From assembly GCA_964471755.1 (NCBI GenBank), contig CAYYJM010000185.1, positions 1 through 12,869 on the forward strand: a stretch of DNA of 12,869 nucleotides. The letters are read 5' to 3'. The position numbers and the translations under genes are program-made. Below are positions 1-6,195 of this stretch, piece by piece (within the stretch, counting starts at the first letter, position 1; each line of letters opens with the position of its first letter). Source of the DNA: CAYYJM01 sp964471755. GTDB taxonomy: Bacteria; Planctomycetota; Planctomycetia; Gemmatales; Gemmataceae. Below the pieces are notes generated by a model. That model saw only the letters and a list, made by a program, of their open reading frames with translations, searched no databases and was not told the origin of the DNA.

Positions 1-2
1 CC

Positions 3-71
3 GTCCGCAACGACTACCTGCAAATGCTCCGCCGAACTACCCTTGCCGAACTCATCACTCAGCAGGATTGA
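3..71 (+). CDS. C-terminal fragment of a probable Rrf2-family transcriptional regulator (truncated by the window edge)
   Basis: Reading in frame 3 from the window edge gives 22 codons ending in TGA at 69-71. The peptide includes NDYLQMLRRTTLAELI, which resembles the usual Rrf2 (IscR/NsrR-type) C-terminus, a helix of the form evrdallevL followed by tTLadL. Rrf2 proteins are small winged-helix repressors, and NsrR members use an Fe-S cluster to sense nitric oxide. The gene lies about 50 bp upstream of an NnrS and qNOR cluster on the same strand, which is where an NO-responsive regulator is often found. The DNA-binding domain and any cluster cysteines are outside the window, so neither the subfamily nor the NO-sensing role can be verified. 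The reading frame is convincing and the family call is moderate. Confidence 0.5.
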   Translation, partial: VRNDYLQMLRRTTLAELITQQD

Positions 72-73
72 GC

Positions 74-92
74 CGACGCCGGGTCGGCGTCG
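74..92 (+). terminator. GC-rich hairpin between the Rrf2-like gene and the NnrS gene
   Basis: CGACGCCG at 74-81 and CGGCGTCG at 85-92 form a perfect 8-bp stem around a 3-base GGT loop, three bases after the upstream stop codon. The position suits a terminator or a processing/attenuation hairpin. No T-run follows, so it is not a textbook intrinsic terminator. It could also be an operator for the upstream regulator. Confidence 0.4.
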
Positions 93-121
93 CACTCCTG
101 GGACCATAATGGGATAACAGC

Positions 122-1711
122 ATGTCATTCAATGCGAAAGTCGATCATCCGGCGGAGGCGATCTATCGGCCCTTCTTCCGGGCCGGCATTCTCGTCGTGC
201 TGACTGCCGGTGCGGTCTGGGGGGCGTATCTGCTGCTCCGGATCGCCTGGACCGGCTCGTTCCGGTCGGCGGGCCTGCACGAGGTCAACGCGCACGGCCA
301 CGCCCAGATCTTCGGCTGGGTCGGTCTGTTCGTCATGGGCTTCGCCTATCAGGTCTTTCCGCGCTTCAAGGGGACGACGCTGGCCTGGCCGGGCCTGGCG
401 TGGACCAGCCTGGGGCTGATGATCACCGGCCTGATCGGACGGACATTCGGCGAACCGCTTGCCGGGGCCTGGCCGCTGGCCGGGACGATCGCCGTCGTCT
501 CGGCGTGGCTCGAGGTGGCCGCCATCGCCCTGCTCGTCGCGGTCGTGCTGGCGACCTGGCGGGCGGCCGGCAAAGGGTTGGCGTTCTACGACTACTACAT
601 CCTGGCCGCCCTGGGATGGTTCCTCACCCAGGCGGTCCTGGAGGCCCTCTACCTGCGTGCGACCCTGGTCGCCGCCAGCCGCGAGGAACTGGTCGCGCTG
701 GTCGCGACCTGGCAGGGTGCGCTGCGTGATGTGCAGATCCACGGCTTCGCCCTGCTCATGATCCTTGGCGTGAGCCAGCGCGGCATGCACCACTTCTACG
801 GCGTGGCCGTGCCGAATCGCGTCGTCAGCCTGATTGGGCTGGTCTGCATCAACGCCGCCATCGTGGGCGAGACGACGGCCCTGGTCCTGATGCGCGGCCC
901 GGCTCGCGGCTGGGCCATGCTGTGGTATGCGTCAATCCTGCTCCTGGCGGTCACGGTGGCCGTGGTCGTGTGGAACACGGGCATCTTCAGTCGGGTGTTG
1001 CGATCGGATCGGAGCCTGAAGTTCTTCCGGGCCGCCTTCTCCTGGCTGTTCCTCTCGCTGGCGATGCTCGTGCTTCTGCCGGCGTATCAATTCGCCGTGC
1101 TACCGGCCCTGGCTCCGACCAGCGAGGCCGCCGAACTGGGCTTCTCGCACGCCTACCACGGCGCAATCCGTCATGCGATCACGGTCGGGTTCATCAGCCT
1201 GATGATCCTCGGCGTGGCGGCCCGGATCGTGCCGGCCGCCAACGGAGTTGATACCAGCCGGTTGACGCGGCTGTGGGCCCCGTTTCTACTGGTGAATGTC
1301 GGCTGCGCTCTGCGGGTGACGAGCCAGACGCTGACGGACTTCACACCGTACGCCTTCCCGCTGGCCGGCGTCAGCGGCGTGTTCGAGGTGACGGGCCTGG
1401 CTCTGTGGGGGGCACATCTGTGGATGATCATGGCCGGTCAGCCACGCTACCGCTCGGACGTGACCATCGGCTACGTCCCCGGCACGCCGATCGAGGCGGG
1501 CCATCGCATCGGTGACGTGATCGCCCGGCATCCGGAATTGCGGGCGGTGCTGCTCGATCTGGACCTCCGGCCGACTTCCGACGAGATGAGCATCGGCCAG
1601 GCGTGCAGCCTGGCGGGCCACAATCCCGGCGAGGTGGTCGCCACTCTGAACCGGGCGCGAACTGCCGCTCCGGACTCGTTGCGGTCGTTACCGATGGTGT
1701 CCCTGCTGTGA
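122..1711 (+). CDS. nnrS: NnrS family membrane protein with a DUF1858-like C-terminal domain
   Basis: This is a polytopic inner-membrane protein of about 12 hydrophobic helices. Histidines lie where NnrS proteins have them: an AHGHAQIFGW motif (H58, H60), an IHGFALLMILG motif (H207), a GMHHFYG motif (H223, H224), and a HAITVGF motif (H351) leading to a second LMILGVAARI stretch. NnrS proteins bind heme and copper, accompany NO reductase genes and protect against nitrosative stress; their exact chemistry is unsettled. The final ~65 residues (about 462-515) form a soluble domain with the DUF1858 pattern (IGDVIARHPEL, then LDLRP, then a short helical segment ending in a VVATLNRA helix). The cysteine pair usual in redox DUF1858 domains is not seen. 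The ATG has only a weak upstream GGGA. Cupin and qNOR genes follow on the same strand, suggesting an operon. Confidence 0.88.
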   Translation: MSFNAKVDHPAEAIYRPFFRAGILVVLTAGAVWGAYLLLRIAWTGSFRSAGLHEVNAHGHAQIFGWVGLFVMGFAYQVFPRFKGTTLAWPGLAWTSLGLMITGLIGRTFGEPLAGAWPLAGTIAVVSAWLEVAAIALLVAVVLATWRAAGKGLAFYDYYILAALGWFLTQAVLEALYLRATLVAASREELVALVATWQGALRDVQIHGFALLMILGVSQRGMHHFYGVAVPNRVVSLIGLVCINAAIVGETTALVLMRGPARGWAMLWYASILLLAVTVAVVVWNTGIFSRVLRSDRSLKFFRAAFSWLFLSLAMLVLLPAYQFAVLPALAPTSEAAELGFSHAYHGAIRHAITVGFISLMILGVAARIVPAANGVDTSRLTRLWAPFLLVNVGCALRVTSQTLTDFTPYAFPLAGVSGVFEVTGLALWGAHLWMIMAGQPRYRSDVTIGYVPGTPIEAGHRIGDVIARHPELRAVLLDLDLRPTSDEMSIGQACSLAGHNPGEVVATLNRARTAAPDSLRSLPMVSLL

Positions 1712-1795
1712 AATCACTACATTGTGGACAGCGAAGTCCGATTCGTTATCGCCGACTCGGTGTTCGCAGGAAGTCGCCCGAAGAGGAAGAGTACC

Positions 1796-2119
1796 ATGAC
1801 CGTTCCGCAGGCCAGTCCTGGCGAGGTGATCGACGTCCGCCCCCTTGGCGAACGGACGCACCAGGTGACCACAACCACGCTCGTGAAGACCGATCATCTG
1901 TCCGTCGTCCGGCTGGTGCTGCCGGCCGGGAAGGAACTCGCGCCGCACAAGGCACCTGGTGACATCACCGTGCATTGCCTCGAAGGCCGTATCGCCTTCA
2001 CGACCCTGGGGCGAACGCAGGAACTCATCGCTGGCCAGATGCTGTATCTGCCGACGGGAGAGGAACACGCCGTCCAGGCTCTGGAAGATTCATCCGTTCT
2101 GCTGACGATCCGGCGTTAA
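1796..2119 (+). CDS. Small cupin-domain protein in the NO reductase cluster
   Basis: This 107-residue single-domain protein has a beta-rich cupin pattern. Cupin motif 1 is represented by PAGKELAPHKAPGDI leading to VHCLEGRIAF, and motif 2 by GQMLYLPTGEEHAV, with the typical P-x-G then H spacing. The histidines in these motifs could bind one metal ion. The start at 1796 is preferred over an upstream in-frame GTG at 1724: a purine-rich AGAGGAAGAG stretch lies just upstream of the ATG, and the 24 extra residues do not look like cupin sequence. It sits between nnrS and the qNOR gene, 35 bp before the latter. Small cupins are often found near nitrogen-oxide metabolism genes, but their role is not established. 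A metal-dependent sensor or accessory role is inference from context only. Confidence 0.85.
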   Translation: MTVPQASPGEVIDVRPLGERTHQVTTTTLVKTDHLSVVRLVLPAGKELAPHKAPGDITVHCLEGRIAFTTLGRTQELIAGQMLYLPTGEEHAVQALEDSSVLLTIRR

Positions 2120-2140
2120 CCCGCCACGACACTGAGGAAC

Positions 2141-2146
2141 AAGGGG
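2141..2146 (+). promoter_or_regulatory. Ribosome binding site of the qNOR gene
   Basis: AAGGGG lies 8 bases before the ATG at 2155 but only 5 bases before an in-frame GTG at 2152. The spacing favours the ATG. Confidence 0.6.
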
Positions 2147-2154
2147 ACTGAGTG

Positions 2155-4518
2155 ATGAGTGACAAGCGGCCGTCCTACGCCGGCCTGTGGGGTCTATTCG
2201 CGTTCGTCGTGCTGGCGTCGTTCGCCGTTCTGGGCGGCTACGGTTTCCAGATCGCGTCGGAGGCACCGCCCTATCCAGGCAAGGTCGTCGATGCCAGCAC
2301 CGGCGAAACCCTGTTCACGCGAGATACGATCCTCGCCGGCCAAAACGTCTGGCAGTCGCTGGGCGGCCAGGAAGTCGGCTCGATCTGGGGCCACGGGGCG
2401 TACGTCGCGCCGGACTGGTCGGCCGACTGGCTGCATCGCGAGCTGGTCTTCCTTCTGGACCGCTGGGCGAAGGAAAAACTGAAGGACTCGCCCGATCGCG
2501 AGCGCCTGGAAAAGAAGAATGAGGAACTGGCCCACTCCAGCGACATCGCCCGCAGCGCGTTCTACGATGCGCTGTCTGTGGAAGATCAGGCCGCGCTGCG
2601 CGCCCGGCTCAAGAAGCTGGTTCGCACCAACACCTACGATCCGAAGACGGACACGCTGACTCTCAACGCGGATCGGGTCGCCGCCTTCAAGGCGAACGCC
2701 GCCTACTACGCCGACGTGTTCGGGAAAGGTCGGACGGAGTACGCCATGCCGGCCGGGACGCAGCCCGACGCCACCAAGCAACGCGAGATGGCGACGTTCT
2801 TCTTCTGGACGGCGTGGGCGTGCGAGACGAACCGGCCGGGGAAGGAATTCTCCTACACGCAGAACTGGCCGCATGAGCCGCTCATCGAAAACCGGGCCAC
2901 GGCCGACATCGTCGTCTGGAGCGTTCTCAGCTTCGTCCTGCTGCTCGCCGGTATTGGCGGCATGATCTGGTACTACGGCTACCTGCCGCGCGAGGAGGGA
3001 ACGGCCGAGGTGCCGCCGCACGATCCGCTGCTCGGCTACCATCCGACGCCGTCGCAGAAGGCGACGCTGAAGTACTTCTTCGTCGTCGGGGCGCTGCTGC
3101 TGGCGCAGATGGCGATGGGCGTCATCTCGGCTCACTACGGCGTCGAGGGGAACGGCTTCTACGGCGTCCCGCTCGATCAGGTTCTGCCGTACGCGGTGGC
3201 CCGGACGTGGCACGTTCAGCTGGCCATTTTCTGGATCGCCACGGCCTGGCTGGCGACCGGCCTGTTCGTCGCCCCGGCCGTCGGCGGCTCGGAGCCGGCG
3301 GGCCAACGCTTCGGCGTCAATCTGCTGTTCGTCGCGCTTCTGATCATCGTCGCCGGCTCGCTGATCGGCGAATGGTTGAGCGTCTTCCACTTCCTGCCGG
3401 GCGATGCCTGGTTCTGGTTCGGCCATCAGGGGTACGAGTACGTCGATCTCGGCCGGGTCTGGCAGCTGCTGCTGCTGGTCGGTCTGTTCCTGTGGTTGTT
3501 CCTCGTCGCTCGGGCTCTGTGGCCGGCCCTGCGTCGGCCCGGCGAGCATCGCTCGCTGCTGGTTCTGTTCGTGATCAGCAGTCTGGCCATCGCCGTTTTC
3601 TACGCCGCCGGGCTCGGCATCTGGAAGCACACGCACCTGGCCATGGCCGAGTACTGGCGCTGGTGGGTCGTTCATCTCTGGGTCGAGGGCTTCTTCGAGG
3701 TCTTCGCCACGGTCGTGATCGCGTTCCTGTTCAGCCGGCTGCAACTGATCCGGACCTCGACGGCGACGAGTGCCGCACTCTTCTCGACGTCGATCTTCCT
3801 GGCGGGTGGCATCATCGGCACGTTCCACCACCTGTACTTCTCCGGCACGCCGTCGGTCGTCATGGCGCTCGGGGCGATGTTCAGCGCTCTGGAGGTCGTG
3901 CCGCTGGCCCTGATCGGCTTCGAGGCGTGGGAGAATCTCCGGCTGACCAAGGTCCATGACTGGGTCAGCGGCTACCGCTGGGCGATCTACTTCTTCGTGG
4001 CGGTGGCGTTCTGGAACCTCGTCGGCGCCGGCCTGTTCGGCTTCATGATCAACCCGCCGATCGCGCTGTACTACATGCAGGGGTTGAACACGACGCCGGT
4101 CCACGGTCACGCGGCCCTCTTCGGCGTCTACGGCATGCTCGCACTGGGATTGATGCTCTTCTGTGTTCGCGGTCTGATGCCGGGCAAGCCGTGGCGGACC
4201 GGAGCGATCATGCTGAGCTTCTGGGCGCTGAACATCGGTCTGCTGCTGATGACCGTGGTGAGCCTGCTGCCGGTCGGCATGATGCAGACGTGGGCGGCGG
4301 TGGAGCATGGCACCTACTACGCCCGGAGTGCGGAGTTCCTCCAGGAGCCGTGGGTGCAGTTCTTCCACTGGATGCGTATCCTGGGTGACACCATCTTCGC
4401 CGTGGGCGTGCTGGCGATGGGCTGGTTCAAGGTCGGCCTGTTGACGGGGCACTCGTTCGTCCCGGAGGGGAAGGACGTGCCGGCCGGCCAGGTGACGGCG
4501 GACGCATCGGTCAGCTAG
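2155..4518 (+). CDS. norB: Quinol-dependent nitric oxide reductase (qNOR), single-subunit
   Basis: This integral-membrane heme-copper-oxidase relative of 787 residues reduces 2 NO to N2O using quinol. The N-terminal extracytoplasmic domain carries the qNOR hallmark TGETLFTRDTILAGQNVWQS and then GGQEVGSIWGHGAY. Counting from ATG 2155, the Fe_B ligands are H507, E511, H558 and H559, with E515 also kept. These have exactly the spacing of H207/E211/E215/H258/H259 in Pseudomonas NorB. Heme ligands are H353 (low-spin) and H650/H652. The quinol-site residues known from Geobacillus qNOR (H328, E332, F336, D746) appear as H327, E331, F335 and D745. About 14 membrane helices are expected. Intact active-site residues argue for true NO reductase rather than NO dismutase. 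The last 8 bases overlap the convergent TVP38-family gene. It is probably co-transcribed with nnrS and the cupin gene. Confidence 0.96.
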   Translation: MSDKRPSYAGLWGLFAFVVLASFAVLGGYGFQIASEAPPYPGKVVDASTGETLFTRDTILAGQNVWQSLGGQEVGSIWGHGAYVAPDWSADWLHRELVFLLDRWAKEKLKDSPDRERLEKKNEELAHSSDIARSAFYDALSVEDQAALRARLKKLVRTNTYDPKTDTLTLNADRVAAFKANAAYYADVFGKGRTEYAMPAGTQPDATKQREMATFFFWTAWACETNRPGKEFSYTQNWPHEPLIENRATADIVVWSVLSFVLLLAGIGGMIWYYGYLPREEGTAEVPPHDPLLGYHPTPSQKATLKYFFVVGALLLAQMAMGVISAHYGVEGNGFYGVPLDQVLPYAVARTWHVQLAIFWIATAWLATGLFVAPAVGGSEPAGQRFGVNLLFVALLIIVAGSLIGEWLSVFHFLPGDAWFWFGHQGYEYVDLGRVWQLLLLVGLFLWLFLVARALWPALRRPGEHRSLLVLFVISSLAIAVFYAAGLGIWKHTHLAMAEYWRWWVVHLWVEGFFEVFATVVIAFLFSRLQLIRTSTATSAALFSTSIFLAGGIIGTFHHLYFSGTPSVVMALGAMFSALEVVPLALIGFEAWENLRLTKVHDWVSGYRWAIYFFVAVAFWNLVGAGLFGFMINPPIALYYMQGLNTTPVHGHAALFGVYGMLALGLMLFCVRGLMPGKPWRTGAIMLSFWALNIGLLLMTVVSLLPVGMMQTWAAVEHGTYYARSAEFLQEPWVQFFHWMRILGDTIFAVGVLAMGWFKVGLLTGHSFVPEGKDVPAGQVTADASVS

Positions 4519-5212
4519 CTCTTCGAGTGAGGAGCCAGCGTAGTAGCAGTGGCGCGGCACCGAGCAGGGCCAGCGACCCGAGTACCGGCCCGGACACCAG
4601 TCCGGCCGGCGACTCGAGTCGGCTCAGCTCGGTGCCGGCGTTGGCAAAGAGGAAGGTGCCCGGCAGCATGCCCAGCCAGCTGACCAGGGCGAAGGTGCCG
4701 GTTCGCATCGATGTCAGGCCCATGCCGAGATTGATCAGGAAGAACGGCACCGCCGCGATGAGCCGGAGCGTGAACAGGTAGTAGGCTCCGTCGCGTTCGA
4801 CGCCGCGGTTGAGCGTCTCCAGTCGGCGTGCGAAGCGTCGCTGGACCCAGTCGCGCAGGACATATCGACTGCTCAGAAAAGCCAGGGTTGCTCCGAGGGT
4901 CGCCGCCAGGCTGGCGACCAGCGTACCGAGCCAGCGGCCGAAGAGCGCTCCGGCCAGCAGCGTCAGCAGCGCCGCCGCCGGCAGCGACAGAGCGGTGACA
5001 GTGACATAGATCAGACAGAAGACGACCAGAGCGAGGCCGAGGTTCTCGTCCACCTGGGCCATCCAGATGTCGAGGTTGCCGCGCAGGTAGTCCCACGCGA
5101 AGTAGCGCGACAGGCCCAGGGCGTAGAAGGCGACGACGGCCAGGACGAGCAGGCCGGCCAGGCTCCAGCGGAGCCAGTGAGCCGCTGGCGGCGGTGTGTC
5201 CGGGGGCGGCAT
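4511..5212 (-). CDS. TVP38/TMEM64 family (DedA-superfamily, SNARE-associated domain) membrane protein
   Basis: This 233-residue inner-membrane protein has an N-terminal helix (about 13-33), then the conserved SNARE-associated core. The core includes SLPAAALLTLLAGALFGRWL (about 76-95) with its re-entrant, glycine-rich FG segment. The second half carries the family signature R-x5-P-x4-N (R150, P156, N161) and the motif GMLPGTFLFANAGTEL. Members are thought to act in lipid or small-molecule translocation across the membrane; no substrate can be read from this sequence. The ATG at 5212 is chosen because AGGAGG lies 5 bases upstream. The open frame continues 38 codons further but with unrelated, arginine-rich sequence. 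Its stop lies inside the 3' end of the qNOR gene (8-bp convergent overlap). It diverges from the DUF58 gene across 104 bp. Confidence 0.9.
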   Translation of the reverse strand: MPPPDTPPPAAHWLRWSLAGLLVLAVVAFYALGLSRYFAWDYLRGNLDIWMAQVDENLGLALVVFCLIYVTVTALSLPAAALLTLLAGALFGRWLGTLVASLAATLGATLAFLSSRYVLRDWVQRRFARRLETLNRGVERDGAYYLFTLRLIAAVPFFLINLGMGLTSMRTGTFALVSWLGMLPGTFLFANAGTELSRLESPAGLVSGPVLGSLALLGAAPLLLRWLLTRRAS

Positions 5213-5217
5213 GGGAG

Positions 5218-5223
5218 CCTCCT
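5218..5223 (-). promoter_or_regulatory. Ribosome binding site of the TVP38/TMEM64 gene
   Basis: AGGAGG on the minus strand lies 5 bases before the ATG at 5212. It is the strongest Shine-Dalgarno match in the window and fixes this start against the longer open frame beginning at 5326. Confidence 0.8.
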
Positions 5224-5246
5224 GCCGTTCGAGTAGTTCTACCGTG

Positions 5247-5291
5247 GCGTTTGGCGAGCGGCGCGGCGTTAGCCCGCCGCTCGCCAAACGC
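5247..5291. repeat. Long perfect palindrome (REP-like hairpin) in the divergent promoter region
   Basis: GCGTTTGGCGAGCGGCG (5247-5263) is perfectly complementary to 5275-5291, giving 17-bp arms. The 11-base centre can pair further as GGC/GCC around GTTA, with one bulged C. It lies between two divergently starting genes, so it is not placed as a terminator of either. It is long and GC-rich for a simple operator. A repetitive extragenic palindrome, or a two-way regulatory hairpin, are the plausible readings. Only one copy is in this window. Confidence 0.75.
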
Positions 5292-5316
5292 TTCCCGAAC
5301 CGCCTCCGAGTCTCCC

Positions 5317-6186
5317 ATGCTCGCACCCGACTTTCTCGCTCGCCTGGAGCAACTGGAACTCGTCACCCGGAAGATCTTTCAGGGCCGGGTCAAGGGGGAA
5401 CGACGCAGTACGCGCAAGGGCCAGAGCGTTGAGTTCGCCGACTACCGAAACTACGTCGTCGGTGACGATCTGCGCTTTCTCGACTGGAATCTCTACGCCC
5501 GGTTGGAGAAACTCTTCCTCCGATTGTTCCTGGAAGAGGAAGACCTGCACTTCCACGTTCTCGTCGATCGCAGCGCCTCGATGAACTTCGGCGACCCGAC
5601 GAAATTGCAATACGCGATCCACGTCGCCGCGGCGTTGGGATTTATCGGACTCAACAATCTCGATCGAGTTGGCATCGCCACATTCAGCGATCGATATGAA
5701 CCGGGCCTGCCACCGTTGCGTGGACGGCGCAGCCTCTGGCGCTTGCTCGACTATCTCGGCAAGGTCGAACCGGGCCAGGGCGGCAATCTGGCCGCATCGC
5801 TGCGTACCTTCAGCATGACGTGCAGTGGCAAGGGCATCGTGTTGGTTCTCAGCGATTTTCTCGACAAGGCTGGCTACGAGGAGGCCCTGCGCTATCTCGT
5901 CGCCCGGCAGATGGACGTGTACGTCATCCAGCTATTCGCCCCGGAGGAAGTCAATCCGGACGTGAGCGGCGATTTGAAACTGGTGGACGCCGAGGATGGC
6001 GACGCGGCCGAGATCACCGTCAATGGGCCGTTACTGCGACGCTATCAGGAGAACCTCGCGGCCTACCGTGGCGGCCTGTACGACTTCTGCACGCGCCGTG
6101 GCATCACCTGTCTGTTCACCACCACCGAGATGCCCTTCGAGCGCCTGGTGTTGACGTATCTGCGACAACGCGGTCTGGTTCGCTGA
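5317..6186 (+). CDS. DUF58 domain protein (VWA-like fold)
   Basis: This 289-residue protein lacks a signal peptide or transmembrane helix. The DUF58 signature FADYRNYVVGDDLRFLDW is at about 40-57. A VWA-type MIDAS motif D84-R-S-A-S88 (DxSxS) follows, with a later acidic residue in LVLSDFLD (D180) that would complete a metal site. DUF58 proteins normally pair with MoxR AAA+ ATPases and Bat/VWA proteins in assembly or stress-related complexes. The start at 5317 is chosen because family similarity begins at MLAPDFLARLEQLELVTRKI. No clear Shine-Dalgarno precedes it, and the open frame further upstream would read through the palindrome at 5247-5291. It is followed after 9 bases by the VWA membrane protein, so the two are almost certainly translated from one transcript. 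No MoxR gene is adjacent. Confidence 0.9.
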   Translation: MLAPDFLARLEQLELVTRKIFQGRVKGERRSTRKGQSVEFADYRNYVVGDDLRFLDWNLYARLEKLFLRLFLEEEDLHFHVLVDRSASMNFGDPTKLQYAIHVAAALGFIGLNNLDRVGIATFSDRYEPGLPPLRGRRSLWRLLDYLGKVEPGQGGNLAASLRTFSMTCSGKGIVLVLSDFLDKAGYEEALRYLVARQMDVYVIQLFAPEEVNPDVSGDLKLVDAEDGDAAEITVNGPLLRRYQENLAAYRGGLYDFCTRRGITCLFTTTEMPFERLVLTYLRQRGLVR

Positions 6187-6195
6187 GGGTCGGTC

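Noticed and set aside
1712..1795. FNR/NNR-type operator between nnrS and the cupin gene
   Set aside because: I looked for a TTGAT-N4-ATCAA-like palindrome here and just upstream of nnrS and found none convincing.
2155..4518. NO dismutase (Nod) instead of NO reductase
   Set aside because: All Fe_B ligands and the quinol-site residues are present; Nod proteins are distinguished by substitutions at these places.
2194..4560. 788-codon open frame on the minus strand, antisense to qNOR
   Set aside because: It mirrors the qNOR gene codon register and its product is low-complexity (Arg, Asp, Gln, Glu, Pro-rich) with no domain. It is a side effect of high third-position GC.
5213..5326. Upstream extension of the TVP38/TMEM64 gene to 5326
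   Set aside because: The extra 38 residues are arginine-rich and read through the palindrome and the start of DUF58, while the ATG at 5212 has an AGGAGG 5 bases upstream.
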